DNA of 64,000 bases from NCBI GenBank assembly GCA_964020085.1, contig OZ026599.1, positions 35,515,663 through 35,579,662 on the forward strand. Direction: 5' to 3'. The DNA comes from Micromussa lordhowensis (Eukaryota; Cnidaria; Anthozoa; Scleractinia; Lobophylliidae). Positions within the stretch are counted from its first letter, which is position 1, and each line of letters starts with the position of its first letter. Below, in pieces: positions 47,546-55,983 of this stretch. The notes under the pieces are model-generated. The model did no database searches, had not been told where the DNA came from, and saw nothing but the letters and a program-made list of their open reading frames with translations. The translations under genes were made by a program, and so were the position numbers.

Positions 47546-48535
47546 ATGATGAATAAAGAGACCATTGGCAATCTACATCGTAAAAAAATTTCAGAAATTG
47601 TTCTCAAAGAAAAAAAAATACCAGATTTAAAAAAAAAAATTCTAAATTTATCCATCAAAAAAGATTATTCTAGAATTGATCAAATTGAACAAATAAGGTT
47701 AGAAAATGAAATAAATGATATCAAAAATCTTCGTACTAGTTATTTATTAAAGAATGCTATTTTACTTTTTTTACATACAGAAAATAGAGCAAAACATTTT
47801 GTTGTTGATAATTCTTATTATAAAAGGTATAAATATAATATCTTCCCTGATGAACTACAATACAGTGAAAATAATATAAATGAAGATAACTATTGTTATA
47901 CATGTGAAAAATTTCGAGTATTGAACGTCGATGAAGGGATAAGTACTTGTCTAAGTTGTGGAATAAGCATAAATGTCTCAACAAATCCAGAAAAATCATC
48001 TATAAAAACCGCAGAAAATGATTACAAAAGATATAATCATTTTTGTGACTGTTTAGCCAATATCCAAGGCAAAGAAAGTTTTAAAGTCTCAGAAGATGTT
48101 ATTAATAATATTTTCAAAGAAATCATTCGTGAAAGGATGGAAAATTCTTTGGAAAAGTTAACTGAATCAGATATCAAAAGACATCTTAAAAAACATCGTA
48201 AATTAAATTATTATAATCATACCACCCAAATATTGTATAGAATAACAAAAATACCTCCATTACAAATGACTTCTATAATGGAAGAAAAAATGAAAATGAG
48301 GTTTTTACAAATTCAGGAGCCATTTGAATTATTTAAAGGTAAAAATAGAAGAAATTTCTTTTCCTATTCATATATCATCTATAAATTTTGCCAAATACTT
48401 GGATATAATGAATTTTTACCAAAGCTAAAATTGTATAAAGATCGTTTAAAACTCTATGAACATGATAAAATTTGGAAAAAAATCTGTGAACATCTAGGTG
48501 GTGAGAACGCTGGTTGGAAATTTATCAAGTCTTAA
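47546..48535 (+). CDS. Poxvirus VLTF3-like late transcription factor (inner)
   Basis: 329 residues. A charged helical N-terminus is followed by a zinc ribbon with CYTC (117-120) and CLSC (135-138), then the conserved VLTF3 core: YKRYNHFCDCLANIQGKESF near 160-180, LKKHRKLNYYNHTTQI near 212-228, a MRFLQIQEPFELF block near 255 and NRRNFFSYSYIIYKFCQIL near 270-290, ending IWKKICEHLGGENAGW. In poxviruses and other large DNA viruses VLTF3 directs late gene transcription. Its location next to the TIR and the uniform TATATA-type starts of other genes suggest the element encodes its own late promoter factor. Confidence 0.8.
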   Translation: MMNKETIGNLHRKKISEIVLKEKKIPDLKKKILNLSIKKDYSRIDQIEQIRLENEINDIKNLRTSYLLKNAILLFLHTENRAKHFVVDNSYYKRYKYNIFPDELQYSENNINEDNYCYTCEKFRVLNVDEGISTCLSCGISINVSTNPEKSSIKTAENDYKRYNHFCDCLANIQGKESFKVSEDVINNIFKEIIRERMENSLEKLTESDIKRHLKKHRKLNYYNHTTQILYRITKIPPLQMTSIMEEKMKMRFLQIQEPFELFKGKNRRNFFSYSYIIYKFCQILGYNEFLPKLKLYKDRLKLYEHDKIWKKICEHLGGENAGWKFIKS

Positions 48536-48549
48536 AAAATTACGCATCG

Positions 48550-48782
48550 TGAGAACAATCTAAATTTTACTATATCCTACACTATCCTACGCATTTCAGG
48601 CATTTTTGTGCCTAAAATAGTATGTCTAATTTTTACGATATCTACGCTACTTACACTACCTACGCATAACTACGCTGTTTTAGTGTATTATATCATATAT
48701 TTTAGACTCAGATTTTTACACTAACTACGCTGAGATGCGTAAAATCCAGAAATGTCCTAGTTCCCCCATTTCCTACACTACT
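48550..48782 (-). repeat. Terminal inverted repeat T3 (inner, right)
   Basis: 233 bp, inverted copy of 28500-28732 (one or two differences, for example CCTGAAATG/CCTAAAATAG region). Confidence 0.93.
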
Positions 48783-48788
48783 TAACAA
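48783..48788. other. Target-site duplication, inner element (right)
   Basis: TAACAA, matching 28494-28499. Confidence 0.95.
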
Positions 48789-49313
48789 TCGTCCTTCTAA
48801 TTCTTCGAAAAAAGAATACCTATTTAATGGAATACTTGTATTAACATGAGCTCTGTTAGCTGTTAATAAACGCCTACTTTCCAAACCAGTGTTTGTATCA
48901 TCTGAAGTGGCATCTGTATCTAAATACCATAAGCTATTTTTGGCCGTACTACGCCCAAAATCATCTGAATATTCTAAAAGATTTTTTGCAAAAGTTACAA
49001 GATGAAGATTATCAGTGTCATAGACGATTTTTCCTGCACTCTTTATTACCATATGTTTAATTAATGAATGCGATCCATTAATAATTGTTGTTCTGGCGTC
49101 TGCATTGTCTCCACCATTTGCTCGAAGGTCTAATCTGAATCGCACTTCAAAAAAGGCGTTAAACCAATCAAGCATAATACCCCGATAAGTAACATGAAAT
49201 TTGTATCCTTTCTTATTTTGCTCTTGAGTATTGGCAGGAGCTCTTATAGCATCTTGAAGACGAAATTGCACTAGTTCGTTTCTCTGTACGTACTCTGGTG
49301 ATCTAAATGCCAT
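48783..49313 (-). pseudogene. MCP: Major capsid protein, N-terminal part (outer, split)
   Basis: Begins MAFRSPEYVQRNELVQFRLQ (one residue different from the inner copy at position 8) and runs in frame to the EELEGRLL codons, where the inner TIR starts. The open frame continues into the TIR for about 25 meaningless codons. Its continuation is 28499-27780. Confidence 0.93.
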
Positions 49314-49343
49314 TATATATTTTTTATCAGATTTTTTTTTTCT

Positions 49344-49742
49344 TTAAGAGCGTGCTATTAGATTATTAATCAGTGTATAAACTTCCTCCTGCGTTTTTGG
49401 CTTTGCTCTACCAGGCTTTGAATTTGTTGACTTTGTTGACTTTGTTGACTTTCTTGACTTTGTTGCTTTTTTAGATCCTGAGGATAGCCTCCTTCGGATA
49501 AGCTCACCTGATCGCTCTATAACTTTATCAGCAGCCTTTTTACCAACTCGTTCTCCCGCATGAGCGACACCAGCTTGTATTGCTTTTTTAGCAAATGGTT
49601 TTAAAACCTGTCCAGTTAAAGCACTAGCTACCTTTTTTAGTGGTTTCATAAGATTGTCTACTATAATTCCATTGCCGCGGTGTTTGTAGACATATCGTCC
49701 CGTTCTTGGGTGATAAATCTTTTTGAACTCTCTTGACTTCAT
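49344..49742 (-). CDS. Basic core-like protein (outer)
   Basis: 132 residues, same as the inner gene but with three more residues in the KST-rich tail and an R for K change (IRRRLSSG). Intact. Confidence 0.65.
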   Translation of the reverse strand: MKSREFKKIYHPRTGRYVYKHRGNGIIVDNLMKPLKKVASALTGQVLKPFAKKAIQAGVAHAGERVGKKAADKVIERSGELIRRRLSSGSKKATKSRKSTKSTKSTNSKPGRAKPKTQEEVYTLINNLIARS

Positions 49743-49748
49743 ATATAA

Positions 49749-50516
49749 TTAAAATGGAACTTTTTTTAAGATTAATGAAAATGCAGTGTCAGCATGATTT
49801 AAATAGACTGGTCTTCTTAAACCATCAGTTAAATAGATTCGAACGCTTGAAACTCTTGTTTTATTGATAGGATTAAATATAACACGACGCGGTTCAAGTG
49901 TAAAATTGTAAGAAGGTCTCAGCGTTCCTGTACCAAAACTAAAAACAATATCTGATTCTCTCCCATCTACTAATGAATCAGAGACTAAATCACAATGAAT
50001 ATTTAAGACATCTGTATCTTCTGATAGGTTAGGTATCTTAGTACTAACGTTTCTCTCATCTCTTAAGATCACCTTATCGAATCCTATTAGTTTACCAAAA
50101 TTAGATTTACGCAGGTCAAGCTGATAGTTAGCGTCTAAAGTCACTAAGACTCTAAAAGTTGGTTCATCAAAAGTCACCGTAATTGGAAATTCTTCATCAC
50201 CATCACCGCGGACTGTTTTAGTCTTTTCCTTAATGTAATTATCAATATCAGTGTAATCCCAAACTCCTTTTGGAAAATCAATATCTGTAAATGTTTTCCC
50301 TCCGTCTTTACTGTAAGCTATCTTTTGATTGCTATAACCAGAATTTATATTTGTCCATGTAAAAGCCATTGAAATAATTTTATTAAAACCAATATACCAA
50401 ATCCCATCACTGTGTTCATATTCCAGCGTTCTAGAAAACCTTGTAGTAAAATCACCAGGTCGATTACCAGGTTCATCTTTAACTGCAAAACTGCTTAATG
50501 AGATTTCTCTCTCCAT
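49749..50516 (-). CDS. Penton-like minor capsid protein (outer)
   Basis: 255 residues, one visible difference from the inner copy near the C-terminus (SLILKK versus SLIFKK). Intact. The spacer to the core gene is shorter here (6 bp instead of 25). Confidence 0.85.
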   Translation of the reverse strand: MEREISLSSFAVKDEPGNRPGDFTTRFSRTLEYEHSDGIWYIGFNKIISMAFTWTNINSGYSNQKIAYSKDGGKTFTDIDFPKGVWDYTDIDNYIKEKTKTVRGDGDEEFPITVTFDEPTFRVLVTLDANYQLDLRKSNFGKLIGFDKVILRDERNVSTKIPNLSEDTDVLNIHCDLVSDSLVDGRESDIVFSFGTGTLRPSYNFTLEPRRVIFNPINKTRVSSVRIYLTDGLRRPVYLNHADTAFSLILKKVPF

Positions 50517-50519
50517 ATA

Positions 50520-51545
50520 TCAAACCCCGAAATATTTTTTAACTAACTTTTGATATTGCGACTTATTGATTGATTTTGTTCGTAATAGAGTGTCTAAGAT
50601 AGTTTGACCCATATTTCTCATCTTGACACTTGTATTGCCTGCTTCCATTTCGCCAATAATTAGTGTTAATTTCTTTAGTAATTCTTGAGCATCATTATAG
50701 AAATAGACACCACTTCCCCTCTTGACGCCACTTCCCTTTGTACTTTTCTTTTTCTGTACTTTTAGATAGTCTCTATATTCTTGAATAGGTTTTAGTCTAC
50801 TATCAGCAAATTTATGAGCCATATCCTTTTCTCGCTCTAGCTTTTCTATTACATCTTTTGGCAATCCTTTTTTTATGGCTTGTTTTAGTCTATTAGTTGT
50901 ATTTGTCTTAAATTTACTTGTAATACTGCTTATTTAAGAATTTGCTCTTTTTATGTTACTCTCGAGATATTTACTACGTTTAACTGGTGTCATTTCTGGT
51001 TGGGATAATCTCATTTCAACATCATCATAGTTAGGAAGATTTGCACTATCTAAAATTCTATTAATATCTCCTCTATCTAAATCTTCATCATCATCAGGTG
51101 GTGATTCAATTGCTAAAGGTCCTTCTTCCACAAAAGAATATTCTGGTGGTAAAGATTCATCTCCTCTCCAAAAACTAGGATCCATTTCATATTTTGGTGG
51201 CGCGCCTTTAGGTATTATTTGTTTTTCTGCCTGGGGCGCTACGTAATCTTGGAGATCTAATAATCCTTCCACATCCATATCTTCATATGGATCTACTTCA
51301 GGTGCATAATCAATTTCATCTGGTTTACCTGCGGGGGCAGGACGTATTCTCATTTGCGGTCTATTCTTAGGCTTTTGTGCCCTTAAACCCTCTATGATTT
51401 CATCAAGTCTAAAAGATTTTGTTATCCTTGCGTCAGAGGTCTTACTCTTTATCTTCTCTTCAGTGATCTCATCATATAGCTGATTCTTCATCTTTCCAGT
51501 CTCTGTCCGCTTCTGAGCTAATCGTTTCCAATTTGAGAGACTCAT
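50520..51545 (-). pseudogene. Minor virion protein with PPxY motifs, nonsense copy (outer)
   Basis: A GAA-to-TAA change makes a stop at 50934-50936 after IKRANS, removing the helical part and the conserved C-terminal module. The frame after it remains open to 50520. Both PPxY motifs are in the surviving part. Confidence 0.88.
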
Positions 51546-51615
51546 ATAATATTTATATTTTTTATATTATGTGAAATAATATGCAACATTTATTAAAAAA
51601 ATATTAATTATATAG
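51546..51615. promoter_or_regulatory. 70-bp divergent promoter region (outer)
   Basis: Mirror of 35187-35256, with TATATAGATG at the ATPase start. Confidence 0.55.
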
Positions 51616-52251
51616 ATGAAAATTCCTAATTATGATTCAGCTTCTAATAATGACCGCAATTTCAAACGACTGCTACCTTATATGCCTTCAGACACTTTTC
51701 GAATGTTAATTTGTGGACCAAGCGGTTGTGGTAAAACTAACGTTCTTATGCATATGCTTTATAATCTACTCTACTATGATAAGATTTACTTGTTTTCTAA
51801 AAATCTCGAGCAACCGAAGTACAGACAACTATTAGAAACATTTCGACCCATTTCAGAAGAGGCTGGTTATGATGTTATAGAAGAGAGCAATAGTGATGTC
51901 ATTCCTCTAGAAAGCCTAGATAATGATAATCAAAAAATGGTTATCTTTGATGACTACGCTTGTGAAAGAAACCAAAAACCACTCATTGAATATTTTGTTG
52001 GTGGTCGTCATAAAAATTGTAGTGTAATCTATTTAAGTCAATCTTATTATCTCACTCCCAAAGACATCAGGTTGAATTGCTCTCATTTTTGTATTTTTGA
52101 CTCTCCAAGTAATGCAGAGACAGCAAGAATGTGTAAAGAAGTCAATGTACCTAAGAAGCGATTCGAGAGTGCGACTAGTGAGCCTTATAGTTTTGCGTAC
52201 ATTGATAAGACAAAAAAGACAATCAGAAAAAATTTCAATGAAAATATATAG
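51616..52251 (+). CDS. ATP: FtsK/HerA-type genome-packaging ATPase (outer)
   Basis: 211 residues, Walker A GPSGCGKT and Walker B KMVIFDDYA; two changes from the inner copy (I to M, N to K). Intact and first gene of its block. Confidence 0.92.
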   Translation: MKIPNYDSASNNDRNFKRLLPYMPSDTFRMLICGPSGCGKTNVLMHMLYNLLYYDKIYLFSKNLEQPKYRQLLETFRPISEEAGYDVIEESNSDVIPLESLDNDNQKMVIFDDYACERNQKPLIEYFVGGRHKNCSVIYLSQSYYLTPKDIRLNCSHFCIFDSPSNAETARMCKEVNVPKKRFESATSEPYSFAYIDKTKKTIRKNFNENI

Positions 52252-52252
52252 G

Positions 52253-52594
52253 ATGGATAATGGAAATGGTAATGACAATGGCAATGGTAATGGTAATGTT
52301 AATGAAAAAGTAAATGATAAAGAAGAATGTAAGAGACTAACAAATTCAATAATAGTTGATTTGTCAGAAATGGATTTTTATTATGAAAATATTAGTGCTA
52401 TGCTACTAAAACTAAAATCAATTGAGGAAAAGTACAACGAAGTTATTGACGATAGAATATTGTCGTTAACTAAAAGTCTTTATAGCTTACATATCGATTA
52501 TTTGAGAGACACATCTGAATCTGAAGATTCTGAAGATTTTAATATTCATCGGAAAATGTTACGTCTTAAGGGTCTGGAAGTAGAAGAAGAATAA
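52253..52594 (+). CDS. 113-residue Asn/Gly-rich then acidic helical protein (outer)
   Basis: Same as 34202-34549 but two residues shorter at the acidic end (EVEEE). The ATG lies 1 bp after the ATPase stop. Confidence 0.6.
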   Translation: MDNGNGNDNGNGNGNVNEKVNDKEECKRLTNSIIVDLSEMDFYYENISAMLLKLKSIEEKYNEVIDDRILSLTKSLYSLHIDYLRDTSESEDSEDFNIHRKMLRLKGLEVEEE

Positions 52595-52615
52595 ATTTAA
52601 TTTAGTATATTATAT

Positions 52616-55600
52616 ATGGGTTATAGTAATGGGCAACTTGAATCATCATCAACAAGTGGTAGAGGTGAAAAAGGTGATCCTGGTTTACCTGGAATTGGAT
52701 TTAGTCTAACTGATGATGGTAATTTTGATATTGATAGTAAGCGATTAACTGAAGTAGCTGCTCCTATCGATAATAATGATGCAGCAACAAAAGAGTATGT
52801 AGATAATAACCTACCAGCTATTGATTTGTCACCTTATCTGAAAAGAGATGGAACAACTTCAATGACTGGTCATTTAAATATGAATAATAATAAGATTAGT
52901 GATTTAGAAGATGCTACTAATGATAATGATGCTGTACCTCTAAAACAATTAAAGGAGATGACAACAGATCATAGGACAAATTATCATTTGCAACCTAGTT
53001 TTACTTTTTATAAAGATTTTGGTGATAAAGCAGAATGTACTAAAGGATCTATACCTATTCCTGGGCACACTGATCATTTTGAACTATTAGAAGCGCCTCG
53101 AGAAGGGGCGCAATCTGGTTATGCTTATTCTACTGTTCGACTAGTGAACAATTTAGAAATAGATCCTAATTATTCTATCGTTTTTGAAATATTTGGATAT
53201 GATGGAACAAATATAGTTACAGATGGTGATTCAGATAGGCTATTATTTACAAATGTCACTGGTAATGCAAACATAATTGATTTTAGTCATGATTGGTTTA
53301 GCAATTACGCAAAAGCTTACATAATATTTAATAGTTCTAAAAGAGATGTGAACATCCGTTTACAATTTCGATATTATGGTTCCAGTAACTCTAATTTTAA
53401 ATTTCTATTTTTTAGTAGATGTGTCAAAGGAATACAAAGGACTAGTTTTGATCATAGATTATTTAATGTTAAAAGTACTGATTTTTCAGGAACAATATTG
53501 AATTTTGAACCGATCAATATGAATAATGAAAAGATAATCAATATTGGTAATCCTACAGACCCTAAAGATGCAACAACCAAAGAATATGTTGACGATGAAG
53601 ACGCTAAACAGGATATTGCTATTAATGATTTATCTTCTAGAAAAGCAGATAGGTTAGAAGTATTACTCCTAAACGGAAGCCAAAACATGACTGGTAATCT
53701 TTCTATGAATGGAAATAGGATTTTTAGCTTACCTATTCCAACTGGGCCGCAGCAACCTGTGACAAAGACTTATTTAGAAAGTCAAATTGCTTCCATACCA
53801 CAGTCTGATTTAAGTCTTTATCTCAAAGTAGATGGTTCTCGTGCTATGACTGGAAATCTCAAGATGAATGACAATAAAATAACAGATTTAGAGACTCAAG
53901 ATGATGTCCCAATCATTGATTACCCTAATGCTTTAAAAGATTCTAAAATGGCTGTTAATAAACTTTATGTCAATGAAAACTTTTTAAAATTAAAAGGTGA
54001 TGACTATGACTTAAAAGGTAAACGGATAAGAAATACTGAACCATATGGTGTCAATACTTTTGATACAAATGATTTGATCTCCAAGGCATTTGTCCAAGCA
54101 GAAATAAGTAAGCTACCTACAGATGTATTAAAATTGGATGGTTCAAGGCCTATGACAGGTGATCTAAACATGAATAATAATCTCATTACAAATTGTGGTA
54201 GATTAACCATGGTTGCTGATGGTAATAGTCCAATTAATATGAATAATAGTTATCTTTATGGTTTACCAAATCCAGTTAGTGGTGATGATGCTGTTAATAA
54301 AACTTATGTTGACAATGGAGATAATTTGAATTTACCTTTAAATGGTTCCAGATCAATGACAGGAAGTCTCCAAATGGGTGATCATGCTATCACTGGAATT
54401 AGTAGTAGTTCTGTAGACGACGCAGCCCTAACAGTTGGTGATGCAAAATCTACTTATCTACCACTTTTAGGAGATAGAGACATGGAAGGAAATCTTGATA
54501 TGGCTAATCATAGCATTATCCGCTTGAAAGACCCAAAGTCATCGGATGATTATCATGCTGCCAACGTTAACTATGTTAATAGGAGAGTTACTGATAATAA
54601 CTCAGTACTTAGATCTTTTATTGAATACAAAGTTAGTGAATTTGAAGAACTGAATATTAAAGCAAACCGACAAGATAATGAATTCTCTTTTGTCATGGAT
54701 GATGATTTATTTAAGGAAGATGATAATGATATTACCAAAGTAAGAAAAGTCGACAAAGATTACTATGATATCAACAAAGCTACTTATCAATTTAAAATTA
54801 AGTATGACTCTGCTATCGGTTATTATAGCACCCGATTAACTATTGATTTAAAATCGTTAGATTTAGGTGAGTATACATTAGCTTTTGAAATGTATTATGG
54901 TAATCGAGTAGATCATGACGAAGTGGTTGTCGACGCTGTATCTGAAACTTTGAATGTTTCACGTAATAATACAAATACTTTTTCCGATCACAGTAGAACA
55001 ATAGTGAATTTTCACAAATATGGAAACATTGGGATTATTGATTTAGATATTGATTTAACTTTAAAGTACAAGAGTGGTAACACTTATGATGCAGAAACCG
55101 ACATCTTTGTAGTCCTTTATGGCGTAAGTGGTCATCAGAATGACGTTGACTCGAGAATTTGGGATAGATTCTATACCATCAGAAACAAAATCGTCTATTA
55201 TGAAGCATCTATAGATATGGGTAATCGTCAGATAAAAGGATTATCTGATGGGAATGAAAACGGTGATGCTGTTAATGTGAAACAACTAAATGAAACAGAA
55301 GATAATATGGTAAAATATGTTGATGGTGAAATTGCAAAAGTAAATAGCGAAATTGCAAAAGAAAATCCTACTATTAATCAAAATAAAAATTTTCTAGAAT
55401 CAATAGTAAAATATATATTAAGTAATAATTCAAAGTTTACTTTAATAAAAGATTTGTATTTTTCTGATAGTAATGAAGGTAAAACACCAAATACATATGC
55501 ATTTGCAACTACTGGTGATAACAAAGGTGATTTAACTTTTTATTATGTATTTCAACATAGCGCTACTACAAATAGTGTAATGTCTATAAGTATTAGATAT

Positions 55601-55972
55601 AGGCACTTACTTGGCTATGAATTTATTCATGTTGATAAAAGCAAAGTCGTAATTTCGCGTAATCCTACAATAGATGAACCATCTTTAAGAACATTTAATA
55701 TACCAAATAACGCTTTAGGAAAGCAAGTCCTATTTTGGATTTGGTTTAAAGACACTCATATGAACCTAATTTTTAGTGGAATTAGTGCTCCAATTATTAT
55801 TAATAATTTTTTTACTGATATTAGTGGACAATCATCTATAAGATTAATAAATGTAGATGATAATCCTTTCACTAAGGTTAGAGGATTGGTAACAAAGAAT
55901 GTTTGGGACAATAATAGTACATCATTTGAAAATGTGAAAGAATTTGAAAAGAGTCAAGGAACTATTATATAA
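52616..55972 (+). CDS. Fibre-like protein 1 (outer)
   Basis: 1118 residues, complete. Most of the repeat region matches the inner copy, but the first 16 residues (MGYSNGQLESSSTSGRGEKG against MGVTNGQLESPSATGKGEKG) and the last about 180 residues carry many more differences. MTG/NMNN repeats and DAATKEYVD words are kept. Divergence at both ends, where anchoring and receptor contact would lie, is notable. Confidence 0.7.
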   Translation: MGYSNGQLESSSTSGRGEKGDPGLPGIGFSLTDDGNFDIDSKRLTEVAAPIDNNDAATKEYVDNNLPAIDLSPYLKRDGTTSMTGHLNMNNNKISDLEDATNDNDAVPLKQLKEMTTDHRTNYHLQPSFTFYKDFGDKAECTKGSIPIPGHTDHFELLEAPREGAQSGYAYSTVRLVNNLEIDPNYSIVFEIFGYDGTNIVTDGDSDRLLFTNVTGNANIIDFSHDWFSNYAKAYIIFNSSKRDVNIRLQFRYYGSSNSNFKFLFFSRCVKGIQRTSFDHRLFNVKSTDFSGTILNFEPINMNNEKIINIGNPTDPKDATTKEYVDDEDAKQDIAINDLSSRKADRLEVLLLNGSQNMTGNLSMNGNRIFSLPIPTGPQQPVTKTYLESQIASIPQSDLSLYLKVDGSRAMTGNLKMNDNKITDLETQDDVPIIDYPNALKDSKMAVNKLYVNENFLKLKGDDYDLKGKRIRNTEPYGVNTFDTNDLISKAFVQAEISKLPTDVLKLDGSRPMTGDLNMNNNLITNCGRLTMVADGNSPINMNNSYLYGLPNPVSGDDAVNKTYVDNGDNLNLPLNGSRSMTGSLQMGDHAITGISSSSVDDAALTVGDAKSTYLPLLGDRDMEGNLDMANHSIIRLKDPKSSDDYHAANVNYVNRRVTDNNSVLRSFIEYKVSEFEELNIKANRQDNEFSFVMDDDLFKEDDNDITKVRKVDKDYYDINKATYQFKIKYDSAIGYYSTRLTIDLKSLDLGEYTLAFEMYYGNRVDHDEVVVDAVSETLNVSRNNTNTFSDHSRTIVNFHKYGNIGIIDLDIDLTLKYKSGNTYDAETDIFVVLYGVSGHQNDVDSRIWDRFYTIRNKIVYYEASIDMGNRQIKGLSDGNENGDAVNVKQLNETEDNMVKYVDGEIAKVNSEIAKENPTINQNKNFLESIVKYILSNNSKFTLIKDLYFSDSNEGKTPNTYAFATTGDNKGDLTFYYVFQHSATTNSVMSISIRYRHLLGYEFIHVDKSKVVISRNPTIDEPSLRTFNIPNNALGKQVLFWIWFKDTHMNLIFSGISAPIIINNFFTDISGQSSIRLINVDDNPFTKVRGLVTKNVWDNNSTSFENVKEFEKSQGTII

Positions 55973-55983
55973 TATAAATATAT

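Larger units (their letters stand above)
28500..48782 (+). mobile_element. Inner Polinton/Maverick (adintovirus-like) element, apparently complete
   Basis: 20,283 bp with 233-bp TIRs (28500-28732 and 48550-48782), ends AGTAGTGTAGG...CCTACACTACT and a 6-bp duplication TAACAA in the outer MCP gene. About 20 genes form two blocks diverging from 35187-35256: a minus-strand block (ATPase, fibres, membrane protein) and a plus-strand block (virion genes, protease, PLA2, integrase, PolB, VLTF3). I found no nonsense codon or frameshift other than the PLA2/integrase overlap, which is shared with the outer copy. Gene content (PolB, integrase, hexon, penton, adenain, ATPase) fits adintoviruses. Confidence 0.95.

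Noticed and set aside
48708..48782. Extension of the outer capsid N-terminal frame into the TIR as a real fusion product
   Set aside because: The codons come from the TIR read by chance and lack any conserved feature.
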